Assembly: GCF_001881565.1 (NCBI RefSeq) | Contig: NZ_MPDJ01000006.1 | Coordinates: 276,093 to 340,092 of the forward strand | Length of the DNA stretch: 64,000 nt | From: Eisenbergiella tayi | Lineage (GTDB): Bacteria; Bacillota; Clostridia; Lachnospirales; Lachnospiraceae | Reading direction: 5' to 3' | Part shown: positions 44,030 through 53,766 of the stretch, one piece after another | Layout: every line of letters starts with the position of its first letter | Numbering within the stretch: position 1 is the stretch's first letter | Made by a program: the position numbers and the translations under genes | Notes under the pieces: generated by a model | Told to the model about the DNA's origin: nothing | The model's input: the letters and a program-made list of their open reading frames with translations, nothing else | Database searches by the model: none

Positions 44030-44761
44030 TCATACGGAAATGGGAACCATTTTAGCTTTGATATCATCGCTGTCTATGTTCTGCATGTCATTCTGTTCTA
44101 TCATTTCTTCAATGACAAAGCCTGCTCCGGCAAGTGCGTTTACATAGGTCGAGATTTTCCGGTTGCATAAGATGACTTCGCTGTTATGGATAGGCATTTT
44201 AAAATAAGTTTCATCAAAATAGCTTTTATGAAAAATTAATTTATCGTTTTCCAATATTTCCCTGCGTTCTTCGCAGGACCATGCCACACAGTAATTTAAG
44301 GTATGGTGCCAGCTGAAGATAAAGATGCCGTCTTTTTTCAAATAGGAGGCTAATTTTTTAAAGGTGCCCTGTAAATCAGTAGTCCAGCCGATTCCATATA
44401 TGGAGTATACAAAGTCAAAATAATCCTTTGGGATATCAATGTCTGCTTCCATAGGCGAACATATCAGCTTTGCGGCATATCCATTTTCTGATAACAAAGC
44501 TTTCGCATGATCCAGCTGCTTTTGGGAGATATCCAGTCCCCATAGTTCCCCGGCATTTCGTTCTGCATGATATTTTAAAGAATGACCGCTGCCGCAGCAA
44601 ATCTCCAACAGCTTTTTCCCGGAAACATTTCCAAATAAATGTAAGTCATCCTCCGTCACAAATTTCACCCCATATTCGGGTAATGCAGTGGTTCCAAACC
44701 ACAGGTCTGCATTTTCATTCCAATAGTTTCTGTTATTATCCATAATCAAATTATTATTCAT
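44030..44761 (-). CDS. class I SAM-dependent methyltransferase
   Basis: This 243-residue enzyme begins with WNENADLWFG, has motif I LLEICCGSGHSLKYHAE, strand two LWGLDISQKQLDHA, and FDFVYSIYGIGWTTDLQGTF. It is a Methyltransf_11-type protein with unknown substrate. ATG 44761 follows GGGAGG by about 10 bp; an in-frame ATG at 44779 lies upstream of that site. It has its own promoter and is not part of the ABC operon. Confidence 0.85.
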   Translation of the reverse strand: MNNNLIMDNNRNYWNENADLWFGTTALPEYGVKFVTEDDLHLFGNVSGKKLLEICCGSGHSLKYHAERNAGELWGLDISQKQLDHAKALLSENGYAAKLICSPMEADIDIPKDYFDFVYSIYGIGWTTDLQGTFKKLASYLKKDGIFIFSWHHTLNYCVAWSCEERREILENDKLIFHKSYFDETYFKMPIHNSEVILCNRKISTYVNALAGAGFVIEEMIEQNDMQNIDSDDIKAKMVPISV

Positions 44762-44831
44762 CGGCCCTGCTCCTCCCAAATTCCCACTTTATCGTGCTGT
44801 GTTATCTAAGATGTGAGTATATTTGAAATTT

Positions 44832-44860
44832 ATCATAGCATAGCGGCGTGGAAAAGTCAT
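44832..44860 (-). promoter_or_regulatory. promoter of the methyltransferase gene
   Basis: Minus strand: ATGACT (44855-44860), 17-bp spacer, TATGAT (44832-44837). Confidence 0.5.
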
Positions 44861-44864
44861 TGGA

Positions 44865-45551
44865 TTAACAGATAATACCGTCCCGCACCGTTATAATCCT
44901 GCTGCTGCTTTTCGCGGCATCAGGAGAATGGGTGACCATAAGGATGGTCTGCCCGTTGGTCTGGTTGATCTCCTGTAAAAGAGCCATAATTTCCTCTCCG
45001 GTCTTTGTATCCAGGTTGCCGGTTGGTTCATCGGCAAAGAGGATTTCCGGTCTGCTGATTAGGGCCCTGGCGATAGCCACCCGCTGCTGCTGGCCGCCGG
45101 ACAATTCCCGGGGCGTATGCCTGCGGCGGTGGGAGAGTCCCACAACCTCCAGGATATATTCCAAGTCGCTTTTATAATCCTGTTTTTTCCTGCCGTCAAG
45201 CAGCAGGGGGAGCAGGATATTTTCTTCCACGCTCAGATTGGGTATCAGATTATAAAACTGAAAAACAAATCCGATTTTCTGACGGCGGATCCGGCTCATT
45301 TTCTCGTCGTCAAACCGGGAAATATCGGTGCCGTTGAGCAGGACGGATCCTGATGTGGGGGTATCCAGGCCGCCCAGGATATAGAGGAGCGTGCTTTTCC
45401 CGGAACCGGACGGGCCCATGATGGAGGCGAATTCCCCCTGTGCTATCTGCAGAGATACATCTTTGAGTACCTTCGTGGCGGCCCCGCCGGGATTGAAATC
45501 TTTGACGAGATGCCTGCCTTCTATGGCGATGTTTTTTTCCAATGCTTTCAT
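44865..45551 (-). CDS. ABC transporter ATP-binding protein, MacB/LolD type
   Basis: This 228-residue ATPase has Walker A MGPSGSGKST, Q-loop FVFQFYNLIPNLSVEEN, signature LSGGQQQRVAIARAL, Walker B EILFADEPTGNLD and the H-loop VTHSPDAA. The FYNLIPNLTV-like Q-loop and LSGGQQQRV are characteristic of MacB/LolD/BceA ATPases that power mechanotransmission. I use ATG 45551 (AAGG 8 bp upstream); an in-frame ATG at 45578 would overlap the permease gene. It is the last gene of the TCS-ABC module. Confidence 0.93.
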   Translation of the reverse strand: MKALEKNIAIEGRHLVKDFNPGGAATKVLKDVSLQIAQGEFASIMGPSGSGKSTLLYILGGLDTPTSGSVLLNGTDISRFDDEKMSRIRRQKIGFVFQFYNLIPNLSVEENILLPLLLDGRKKQDYKSDLEYILEVVGLSHRRRHTPRELSGGQQQRVAIARALISRPEILFADEPTGNLDTKTGEEIMALLQEINQTNGQTILMVTHSPDAAKSSSRIITVRDGIIC

Positions 45552-45570
45552 ATACCAGACCTTCGCTTTC

Positions 45571-48051
45571 TTATTCAAATTTTATTTCTTCGATCAGATT
45601 CATCCTGCGGCTTTTCCAGATAGGGACGACAGAACCGAGCAGGGTTACCAGGATTCCGAGCATACCGGCGGTCAGGAAGGAAGAGGCCTCCAGTCTGGGA
45701 ACCATGGATATTTTCGGGCCGGCCACCAGAAAGATCGTTTGTATTTCCTGGTAGGAAACAAACATGGCGATCAAAGCCCCCAGCAGGCCGGAGGAGAAGC
45801 CTTCGGTCAGGGTCATTTTCCTGTTTTGACGGCAGCTTAAGCCCACGGACTTATACATGGCGATGCTCCGCCGTTTCTGCATATAGTTAATCAGAAGGTT
45901 GTTGATTACGCCTATGGCGGCCAGGAGTAAGATAAAGTAGGTCATGCTGTGCATGGGCTGAAGGAAAGCGCCTACAGTAGAAAGGGCATCCGTATTAAAT
46001 TCTTCCACCGTGCGGCTCCAGTTGGGAGTGTCTGCGAACAGATCCCGGATTTGAATCATGACTGCCTCCGGGTCGGCGGCGGTATATGCCAGGAAACCAT
46101 AGGAGGAGGGGCTGAAATCAGTTACCGCACAGTCGGAGTCAATCACAGCCTCCACATCGGTAGCCCTTGATTTAAAGCTTCCTGCCACGGTGTAAGCCTC
46201 TTCCGAAGCGCCGTCGGATAAACGGATGGTATCGCCCGGGGATAAGCCGGCCTGCTTCATCCTGTCTTCACTCAGGATAATCGCCCGGCCGGAAACAAAA
46301 CCTGTTTCGGCCTGTTCTTTTTCTTCCTGCCCGGTGTAATGGAGGGCGAACATGGTGTTATACCATTCCAGATTGGAAGTGGCCTCCAGACGGGAAAAAG
46401 GAATGCCGTTCCCCTGCAGCTTTCCGTTAAAGACATAGAGAGGGAGTACCTTTTCCACGCCGTCCATCGCCTTCACTTCATCGACAAAGGCCTGATCCAT
46501 CATTCCGTCCGCGAAGCCTTCCAGTTCTGCGCCGTTGAAAACATCGCTCACATAGGTGGTCACAAAGCTTCCCACCACACGGATGACGATGACGGCGGAT
46601 ATGCTGATGAACAGGAGGGTGACATTCTGGGTGACATTCTTGTTGTCACGCATGTTCCTGGCAGCCAGTCTGCATTCATTGCCGGGAAAGAAGCCATAAA
46701 GGAATTCCAGGCTGCGTGACGCCGCGTTGGTCAGCAGCGGAATGAGCATGATCGCCGCGCAGAGAAGTCCGAGCAGGGAAAGGGCGCCCGCCGGATAAAG
46801 CAGGTTCTCCGGAGCGGCTTTGGGAAGGATGACGGACAGAAAAAACAGGGCGGCGCCTGTAATCAGGACGAGGGGGCAGGAAACCGGTTCTTCTTCCACA
46901 TTTCCGAGAACCACTTCCTTTACCGGCAGGCGGCTGGCCCTGTGTACAGGAATCCAGGCGCTGAGAAGGGAGACGGTTACCGCGACGGCAAAGGAACTGA
47001 AAAGGCCGTATACAGAGATGACTATGGGAATTTCCATTCCCTGGGACAGGTTTTCCCCCATGCCCTGAAGGAGGAAATACAGTACCAGGATTCCGGGCGG
47101 TATGCCCAGCAGTCCGCCTGCGCAGCCATACGGGAGGCTTTCCAGCAGTAGAATACGGGAAACGGTTTTCCGGGTTGCGCCGATGCTGCGGAAGGTGTCG
47201 ATGACAGGCAGCCTGTCCAGGGTGATGACCTTGTAGCTGCTGAATATGATGAAGACACTCATGGTCAGCGAGAAAAAGCTGATCAGGAAAAAGGGCATGG
47301 ATTTCTGTCTTGCATCCGCAGCGATACGGGCTTCATCCACGATTTCCGTCACGTGGTATGCTCTGTCCGGCAGAGCGGCTTCCAGCTCCTGCTTCAGGCT
47401 GGCTGTGGAAACGCCGTCAGCCGGTTCCAGCAAAATCCGGCTGAAGCCTTCCCCTTCTCCCAATAGTCCGGAAAGGGTTTCCAGAGGAAGAAGGGCGGTT
47501 GCTCCTCTTGTGTGACGCAGGAAAACCGTATCGTAGGAAGCGATATCCGCCACTTCAAAGCTTATCGGATTTCCCTTTATCTGCAGGGTGATGGTATCCC
47601 CCTTTTCTATCCCGTATTTGGAGGTAAACCGATCGGGTAAGAGGATCCTGCTGCCGGAAAAACCGGAAAGTTCTCCGCCGTTTTTTAAGCGGGGCGGATT
47701 GATTTGATTCAGCTGGGACAATGGGGCGGCTACCAGATCAATGGTTTCATAATAGCCATTTTCCTTATAAAGGGCGGACGCCTCCAGAACCCCTGCGCTT
47801 GCCCGGATGGAGGGAAGGGCGGGGATGGCATCGGCCGGCACCAGGCTTGTGCCGTCAGCGGATGAAACAGCAAGTGTGGCGCTTCCGGCCATCCCTCTGG
47901 CCATTTTCTGCTGTGCGCTTTCATAGGATTCGCTGATGGAAAAGGAAACGAACAGAAGCATGGAGGACAAGAGTATGGAAAGCAGCATGACTGCTGTCCG
48001 CAGTTTCCGTTCTTTTAAATTGGTGAGGATGTATTTCAGGACAATATTCAA
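45571..48051 (-). CDS. FtsX/MacB-type ABC transporter permease
   Basis: This 826-residue permease begins at TTG 48051 after AGGAGG. It has an N-terminal span, a first extracytoplasmic domain (~45-265), about five spans (260-470), a second extracellular domain (~500-710) and three C-terminal spans with FtsX-type loops. This two-unit layout differs from the classic BceB, which has its domain between spans 7 and 8. Such transporters release envelope antibiotics or lipids. Regulation by the adjacent two-component system is supported by the phased repeats at 48115-48154. Confidence 0.88.
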   Translation of the reverse strand: MNIVLKYILTNLKERKLRTAVMLLSILLSSMLLFVSFSISESYESAQQKMARGMAGSATLAVSSADGTSLVPADAIPALPSIRASAGVLEASALYKENGYYETIDLVAAPLSQLNQINPPRLKNGGELSGFSGSRILLPDRFTSKYGIEKGDTITLQIKGNPISFEVADIASYDTVFLRHTRGATALLPLETLSGLLGEGEGFSRILLEPADGVSTASLKQELEAALPDRAYHVTEIVDEARIAADARQKSMPFFLISFFSLTMSVFIIFSSYKVITLDRLPVIDTFRSIGATRKTVSRILLLESLPYGCAGGLLGIPPGILVLYFLLQGMGENLSQGMEIPIVISVYGLFSSFAVAVTVSLLSAWIPVHRASRLPVKEVVLGNVEEEPVSCPLVLITGAALFFLSVILPKAAPENLLYPAGALSLLGLLCAAIMLIPLLTNAASRSLEFLYGFFPGNECRLAARNMRDNKNVTQNVTLLFISISAVIVIRVVGSFVTTYVSDVFNGAELEGFADGMMDQAFVDEVKAMDGVEKVLPLYVFNGKLQGNGIPFSRLEATSNLEWYNTMFALHYTGQEEKEQAETGFVSGRAIILSEDRMKQAGLSPGDTIRLSDGASEEAYTVAGSFKSRATDVEAVIDSDCAVTDFSPSSYGFLAYTAADPEAVMIQIRDLFADTPNWSRTVEEFNTDALSTVGAFLQPMHSMTYFILLLAAIGVINNLLINYMQKRRSIAMYKSVGLSCRQNRKMTLTEGFSSGLLGALIAMFVSYQEIQTIFLVAGPKISMVPRLEASSFLTAGMLGILVTLLGSVVPIWKSRRMNLIEEIKFE

Positions 48052-48087
48052 GGTTGCACCTCCTAAAGATACACAAAAAGGTTGTCA

Positions 48088-48116
48088 GTTATCATAGAGA
48101 CATGATAAACTGCCAA
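48088..48116 (-). promoter_or_regulatory. promoter of the ABC permease-ATPase genes
   Basis: Minus strand: TTGGCA (48111-48116), 17-bp spacer, GATAAC (48088-48093). The -10 overlaps an imperfect TTATCAT/ATGATAA inverted repeat. The third operator repeat abuts the -35. Confidence 0.55.
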
Positions 48117-48154
48117 CCTTAACCGGATTTTCAGGCAACCTTAATTAACCTTAA
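48115..48154 (-). promoter_or_regulatory. phased direct repeats, likely response-regulator operator
   Basis: Three exact TTAAGGTT octamers lie on the minus strand at 48147-48154, 48137-48144 and 48115-48122, spaced 10 and 22 bp, one and two helical turns. The last abuts the -35. OmpR-type regulators bind such tandem direct repeats. The first copy overlaps the kinase stop codon. Confidence 0.65.
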
Positions 48155-49554
48155 GACAAGGGAAAGCGTATATGAAAGGCCGTTCCCGTTCCGGGGATAC
48201 TGGAAACGGAGATGGTACCTTTGTGCAGGGAAACGATATTTTTTACAATGGCAAGCCCCAGGCCGGTTCCCTCGGTTTTCTCATCCGTTCCGGTTCCCCG
48301 GTAATAGCGGCGGAAGAGATTTTCCTGATCCTTTTCAGGGATTCCTTTTCCGTTGTCGGAGACGGTTATCTGAATCATAGTCCCCTCCTGGCAGATGTGC
48401 AGGGCGGCCTCTGTATCCGCTTCCCCATGGAGAAAGGCATTCAGGATAAGGTTCCGGAAAGCACGCGTCAGGAGAGTGGGATCGAAGGAAAAAAGAATGG
48501 TTTCCCGGGTGCAGGTAAAGAGAATCCGGCGTTGTTCATATTCGGGGGTATTCAAGATATCAATGACAAGCTCCCTGAGAAAACGGACAAGGTTCTGCTC
48601 CTCTTTTTTCATGGGAACCATTCCATTTTTCAGCTGATAAGTCAGCTTCAGGTCATCGATGAGCGCTTCCATGTAGGATGTATTTTTCAGGATGATCCGC
48701 GCATAATGGCCGTATTGCTCCTGTTTAGTGGAACCGGGCTCCTGCATAAGTTCCGCATAGCCCCGGATGGGGGACAGGGGAGTTTTCAGGTCATGGGTGA
48801 TGTTGGCGATCCATTCTTCCTGCATCCTTTCGGTCTGTTCCCTCAGCCGGTCGCTGGTGCGGATTTCCCTGTCCAGAAGGTTCATGCTGTCGTAGAGATC
48901 ACGGAAGACGCCGCCGCCGCTGACGGGCAGGTAGCTGCGGGCGGCGATTTCCCGGATAGAGGTGATCAGCCGGTTCATGCTCCGTGTGGTGAATACGCCA
49001 TAGGCAAGGCCGGAAAAAAGGATGATGAGGAAGAGAATGGCAGCCGCAGCCAGAATAACTGTTTTCCCGCCGGTAAAACGCTGTCCGTTCAAATATATGG
49101 TGGCCTTGGATACCTTTATGGGAAAATAGAGAAGGCAGCAATAATCACCGGACAATGGGGAGGCAAAACAAATCCCCTGTCCGTCCTGCGTCTGTCCTTC
49201 TGAGAAAAGAAGCAGCAGATCCGGTGCAGAATAGACGCCGGGAGCATATTCCGGCTTTTGGAAGCTGTAAATCTCCCGGCCCGAGGCATCCAGGAGCTGG
49301 AGGCCGATTCCTTCCTCCTGCAATAATTCCATTCCTGACTGGAGCAGCAGCGGTTTCCCTTCTGCAAAAACAATCTGTTCCCTGAATTGTTCCGTGAACT
49401 TTTTGGGCCAGTCGCTTCTTACAAGAGAGCCATCCGGCTTTTGCAGGGAAAAGAGGAGAAAGGAAAGAATGACTGCCGCCGTCAGGGCGCCGAAAAGGGA
49501 GAGGAAAAAAATCAGGTAAATATGGAAAATGGAACGGTAACCGGAGCTTTTCAT
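48151..49554 (-). CDS. sensor histidine kinase
   Basis: This 467-residue membrane kinase has two spans (about 13-35 and 178-200) enclosing a ~140-residue extracellular sensor. A HAMP-like linker, the H-box NITHDLKTPLSPIRGY with His254, the N-box and the G-boxes DNGKGIPE and GTGLGLAI follow. It belongs with the response regulator 5 bp upstream. The extracellular domain argues against the intramembrane-sensing BceS type, so it probably reads a ligand directly or with the ABC permease. Confidence 0.92.
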   Translation of the reverse strand: MKSSGYRSIFHIYLIFFLSLFGALTAAVILSFLLFSLQKPDGSLVRSDWPKKFTEQFREQIVFAEGKPLLLQSGMELLQEEGIGLQLLDASGREIYSFQKPEYAPGVYSAPDLLLLFSEGQTQDGQGICFASPLSGDYCCLLYFPIKVSKATIYLNGQRFTGGKTVILAAAAILFLIILFSGLAYGVFTTRSMNRLITSIREIAARSYLPVSGGGVFRDLYDSMNLLDREIRTSDRLREQTERMQEEWIANITHDLKTPLSPIRGYAELMQEPGSTKQEQYGHYARIILKNTSYMEALIDDLKLTYQLKNGMVPMKKEEQNLVRFLRELVIDILNTPEYEQRRILFTCTRETILFSFDPTLLTRAFRNLILNAFLHGEADTEAALHICQEGTMIQITVSDNGKGIPEKDQENLFRRYYRGTGTDEKTEGTGLGLAIVKNIVSLHKGTISVSSIPGTGTAFHIRFPLS

Positions 49555-49559
49555 GCAGA

Positions 49560-50264
49560 TTAGTCCACCTTTTTCTTTAATTTATAGCCCAGGCCCTTTA
49601 CCGTGATCAGCTGACGGGGAACGGAAGGGTTATCCTCCAGCTTTTCCCTCAGGTGCCGGATATGGACCATTATGGTATTGTCACAGATGCTGCTGTATTC
49701 CCCCCATACATGTTCGTAAAGCCTTTCTTTGGAGAGAATCCGGTCCACATTTTCCATAAGACAGGCGAGCAGCAGGAATTCCCGGCCGGTCAGGCTGAGC
49801 TCCTGCCCGTCCTTATAGGCCCGGCAGCTTTCCTCATCCAGGGTGAGAGGCCCTGCCGTCAGCAGTCCTCCGGCATGGGACGGAACCGCGTTCTGATACT
49901 GCTGACGCCTCAGCTGTGCCTTGACGCGGTACACCATCTCACGGGGGCTGAAGGGCTTGGTGATATAATCATCTCCTCCGCAGGCCAGGCCCAGAATTTT
50001 ATCGATATCGTCGTTTCGGGAGGAAAGGAACAGGATGGAGCAGTAAGAGAATTCCCGTATCTTTCGGCATACCTCCAGGCCGTCCAGATCCGGGAGCATG
50101 ATATCCAGAATGACGATGTCAGGATTATATTCCCTGCACAGCCTTATGGCTTCGGTACCGGTATACGCTTTTTGGATCAAAGAAAAGCCTTCCTCTGTCA
50201 GGACATTTTCCAACAGATCCACGATATCTTTTTCATCATCTACAAGTAATATTCTGCCGTCCAT
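49560..50264 (-). CDS. OmpR/PhoB-family response regulator
   Basis: This 234-residue regulator has a receiver domain (acidic pocket DDE at 9-11, phospho-acceptor Asp54 in ILDIMLPDLDG, Lys in KPFSPREM) and a C-terminal winged helix (LTGREFLLLACLMEN..ILSKERLYEHVWGE...TIMVHIRHLREKL). I start at ATG 50264, preceded by AAAGGAGAC; longer in-frame extensions would reach beyond the promoter at 50328-50356. It is first in the TCS-ABC module. A hairpin CTGCTGC/GCAGCAG lies in its leader. Confidence 0.93.
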   Translation of the reverse strand: MDGRILLVDDEKDIVDLLENVLTEEGFSLIQKAYTGTEAIRLCREYNPDIVILDIMLPDLDGLEVCRKIREFSYCSILFLSSRNDDIDKILGLACGGDDYITKPFSPREMVYRVKAQLRRQQYQNAVPSHAGGLLTAGPLTLDEESCRAYKDGQELSLTGREFLLLACLMENVDRILSKERLYEHVWGEYSSICDNTIMVHIRHLREKLEDNPSVPRQLITVKGLGYKLKKKVD

Positions 50265-50327
50265 GCCCGCTCTGTCTCCTTTCTGCTGCTTCCGGCAGCA
50301 GATCCGCGTTTTTTTGTTCTCATCCCA

Positions 50328-50356
50328 ATTATATAGGGATCCGTCCGTAACCTCAA
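50328..50356 (-). promoter_or_regulatory. promoter of the two-component system genes
   Basis: Minus strand: TTGAGG (50351-50356), 17-bp spacer, perfect TATAAT (50328-50333). Confidence 0.65.
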
Positions 50357-50469
50357 CCTTTGGTTTTACAGGATGGATATTTCCTTCAGAAAATGGTATG
50401 ATAAATCCGGTTCTTACAGTATCGGGACCAGTCAGGGAAAACATGAAAACAGCGGAGGAAACCGAGATT

Positions 50470-53400
50470 ATGCTGAGTCGGACAGATATCCGTCGGGAAT
50501 GCCATAAGACGACCTTTGAAAAGGGAGAGGAATTGAGCCGGAGGGGTTCCGTGCGCAATCTGCAGTGGACAAAGGGAAAAGAAGACGGCTTCGAGGTAAT
50601 TTCCATGGAGGCCAACGTAAATGGCAGTCATGGAAATCTTTATGAAGTAAAGATTAAAATAGATGAAGACTACCGGGAAATCCTGGAATATGAGTGCGAG
50701 TGCCCTGCTTTTTATACCTATGCCGGGCTTTGCAAGCATTGTGCGGCGGTGCTGCTCACTTATCTGGAGGAGCGCAGGCTGGGGAAGGCCGCGTCCCGGA
50801 TCCTGCCTGTGAGCAGGGCGGCAGCGCCCTCCGTGCGTACTACCACCTATGGCTTCGATGGGATCCTGGGGCAGTATGTGATGAAGGATAAGGTAAACCT
50901 GATGCAGCAGGAAATCCTGGGGAAGGTCCGTCTGGAGCCTCATTTCAAGCTGACCGGGGGAAGCATGAAGGCGGAATTCCGGATTGGGAACACCCGGATG
51001 TATGTGCTGAAAAATATCGGGGATTTCGTGAATGCGGTGGCAAGGAATGAGCGTGTAAGCTATGGCAGGGAGCTGGAATTCTACCATCATCCGGAGGCCT
51101 TTGCGCCGGAGAGCAGGCCCATGGTGCGGTTCCTGCAGTTTACGCTTCTGAAAGGAAGCAGCTACCTGGGAAATTATTTGTCCACGGTATATAAGAGGGA
51201 ATTGAATATAGCAGGGGATCAGGCGGATGAATTCCTGGAGGCGGCACAGGCAGCCCCGTTTTTTGGAGCAGTGGATGAGGAAAGCAGCCGGGAATGGGAA
51301 ATCCGGGAAGGGGAGCCGGAGAGGCTTCTGGAAATCAATGGAGATAAGACAGGGATTTCCATAAAGCTGCAGCGTATGCAGTTTGTTACCGGAAACAGGT
51401 ACGGTTACTTTTTTGATGACGGGATTATCTGGAAAACGGACAGAGAACGGATAGAGGAGGTGCGCGAGTTCCTTCTTTACATGGAAAGCTTCGGAAAGAA
51501 CGGGCTTTATGTGGCGGCGGACGAGCTTCCTGCCTTTGCCAGGGACATGCTTCCGGTGCTGCAGGAGCATTTTGAGGTGAAAATGCAGAGCTTTATACCG
51601 GAGGAATATCTGCCGGAGGAGGCTGTATTTGAAATTTACCTGGATGCGCCCCAGAGGGATCTGCTTACCTGCGAGTTATACTCAGTCTATGGGGAAGAAA
51701 AGCATAATCTCTATGAAAATTTTAATTTGGCAGACAGGCGGGACGCGCACAGGGAAATGAAGATGGCGGGGCTGGTGAGCGCCTTTTTTGACGCTTATGA
51801 TCCCGAAAAGCATCAGATGGTGATCCAGAAAAATGAGGAGCGGCTTTTTACTTTTCTTCAGGAAGGCATTCCCAGGCTTCAGGAGCTGTGTGACGTATAT
51901 ATATCGGATTCTGTCAGAAATATGAAGATACTGCCCGCGCCCCATGTGTCGGTGGGCGTTTCCCTGGAAGGGGAGCTGCTGGAGCTTACGCTGCAGTCGG
52001 AGGAGATGCCGGTGGATCAGCTGGTTGATATCCTGTCCAGGTACGACAGGCGCAAGAAGTATTACCGGCTGAAAAACGGCAGCTTCGTGGATTTGAGCGA
52101 CGAGGGAATCCGTACGCTGGGCAGGCTGAAGCAGGAGCTTCAGATTACCGATGCGTCCCTGAAGGACGGGAAGGCGGAAATACCCCGTTACCGTGCCATG
52201 TATCTGGACAGCAGCCTGAAGGAAAACAGCGGCCTGGCTCTTCAGAAAAACAAGAGCTTCCGTTCCCTTGTCCGGAATATGAAAACGGTGGATGACAATG
52301 ATTTTGAAATCCCTGGCGAACTGGACAATATTCTGCGGGGATATCAGAAACAGGGATTTTTGTGGATAAAAACGCTGAAGGCCAACGGCTTCGGAGGCAT
52401 CCTGGCGGATGATATGGGCCTGGGAAAGACTCTGCAGGTCATCGCTTTTCTCCTGTCGGAATGGAAGGAGAGCGGGGAAAATCCGGGAAGGCCCTGGCTG
52501 ATTGTCTGTCCGGCGTCACTGGTTTATAACTGGAAAAGCGAGCTGGAACGATTTGCCCCGGCGCTTCCTGTTTATACGGCTGCCGGAAATGTGAAGGAAA
52601 GGGAGGAGCTGCTCAAGCGCGTGGAAGCACAGGGAAAGGGAGTGGTGATCACCTCCTATGACCTTCTGCGCAGGGATATCCTCCTTTATGAAAAAATGAG
52701 CTTTGCCTGTGAGGTAATTGATGAAGCCCAATTTATCAAGAACCATTCCACACAGGCATCCAGGGCAGTGAAGCAGGTTCCCGCAGGTTTCCGCCTGGCT
52801 CTCACCGGCACGCCGGTGGAAAACCGTCTCAGTGAGCTGTGGAGTATTTTTGATTTTCTGATGCCGGGCTTCCTTTTTGCCTACGGGCGTTTCCGTGAGG
52901 AGCTGGAAACCCCGGTTGTGACCGGCGGGGATGAGGAAGCGGCGGAGCGGCTTCACCGGATGATACGTCCCTTTGTTTTACGAAGGCTGAAAAAGGATGT
53001 GCTCACCGATCTGCCGGATAAAATCGAGAAAAATATGGTGGCCGTCCTGGAGGACGAACAGAGCAGCCTTTATGATGCGCATGTCCAGCGGCTTCTGGCG
53101 GTCCTCTCCAAACAGACAGAACAGGAATTTGCCGGTAAGCAGATCCAGGTACTGGCGGAGCTTACCAAGCTGCGGCAGATTTGCTGTGATCCCGGCCTGC
53201 TTTTTGAAGGATATGCAGGGGGATCGGCTAAAATGCAGCTTTGCCTGGAGCTGATACGCAATGCGGCGGAGGGCGGACATAAGGTTTTGCTTTTTTCCCA
53301 GTTTACCTCCATGCTGGAACGGCTGAAGCAGGAACTGGTGAAAGAGGATATAAGCTTTTATGCCCTGGATGGAAGTACGCCGAAGCTGAAGAGGCTGGAA

Positions 53401-53736
53401 CTGGTGGAAAGCTTTAACAAAGATGAAACCCAGGTGTTCTGTATTTCCCTGAAGGCAGGGGGAACCGGGCTGAATCTGACGGCGGCGGATATCGTCATCC
53501 ATTTTGACCCCTGGTGGAATGTGGCGGTTCAGAATCAGGCGACCGATCGGGCGCACCGGATCGGGCAGCAGAACGTGGTGACAGTGTACAAGCTGATCGC
53601 CAAAGGGACGATTGAAGAAAAGATAGTGTCTCTTCAGGAGAAAAAGAAGGAACTGGCAGATAAAATCCTGGGAGGGGAAGAAATGGGAATGGCGTCCTTT
53701 ACGAAGGAAGAGCTGATGGATATTCTGCGTGTCTGA
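50470..53736 (+). CDS. SWIM zinc-finger SNF2-family helicase
   Basis: This 1088-residue DNA-dependent ATPase has a SWIM zinc finger CECPAFYTYAGLCKHC near 76-91 and a long SNF2-associated middle region. A SNF2/helicase core follows (Walker A DDMGLGKTLQ near 645, DEAQ box VIDEAQFIKN, LTGTPVENR) and a helicase-C half with motif VI QATDRAHRIGQQN near 1020. SNF2 proteins translocate on double-stranded DNA and remodel bound proteins; in bacteria roles in repair or RNA polymerase recycling are proposed. I use ATG 50470 with GGAGG 11 bp upstream; ATG 50443 is an alternative. It precedes a GH95 gene by 30 bp. Confidence 0.9.
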   Translation: MLSRTDIRRECHKTTFEKGEELSRRGSVRNLQWTKGKEDGFEVISMEANVNGSHGNLYEVKIKIDEDYREILEYECECPAFYTYAGLCKHCAAVLLTYLEERRLGKAASRILPVSRAAAPSVRTTTYGFDGILGQYVMKDKVNLMQQEILGKVRLEPHFKLTGGSMKAEFRIGNTRMYVLKNIGDFVNAVARNERVSYGRELEFYHHPEAFAPESRPMVRFLQFTLLKGSSYLGNYLSTVYKRELNIAGDQADEFLEAAQAAPFFGAVDEESSREWEIREGEPERLLEINGDKTGISIKLQRMQFVTGNRYGYFFDDGIIWKTDRERIEEVREFLLYMESFGKNGLYVAADELPAFARDMLPVLQEHFEVKMQSFIPEEYLPEEAVFEIYLDAPQRDLLTCELYSVYGEEKHNLYENFNLADRRDAHREMKMAGLVSAFFDAYDPEKHQMVIQKNEERLFTFLQEGIPRLQELCDVYISDSVRNMKILPAPHVSVGVSLEGELLELTLQSEEMPVDQLVDILSRYDRRKKYYRLKNGSFVDLSDEGIRTLGRLKQELQITDASLKDGKAEIPRYRAMYLDSSLKENSGLALQKNKSFRSLVRNMKTVDDNDFEIPGELDNILRGYQKQGFLWIKTLKANGFGGILADDMGLGKTLQVIAFLLSEWKESGENPGRPWLIVCPASLVYNWKSELERFAPALPVYTAAGNVKEREELLKRVEAQGKGVVITSYDLLRRDILLYEKMSFACEVIDEAQFIKNHSTQASRAVKQVPAGFRLALTGTPVENRLSELWSIFDFLMPGFLFAYGRFREELETPVVTGGDEEAAERLHRMIRPFVLRRLKKDVLTDLPDKIEKNMVAVLEDEQSSLYDAHVQRLLAVLSKQTEQEFAGKQIQVLAELTKLRQICCDPGLLFEGYAGGSAKMQLCLELIRNAAEGGHKVLLFSQFTSMLERLKQELVKEDISFYALDGSTPKLKRLELVESFNKDETQVFCISLKAGGTGLNLTAADIVIHFDPWWNVAVQNQATDRAHRIGQQNVVTVYKLIAKGTIEEKIVSLQEKKKELADKILGGEEMGMASFTKEELMDILRV

Positions 53737-53766
53737 AAAAACGGCGCAGGGAAGAGAGGAAAAGAG

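Noticed and set aside
48172..49203. Long plus-strand frame opposite the histidine kinase
   Set aside because: Shadow frame; the kinase carries every expected motif and this frame has none.
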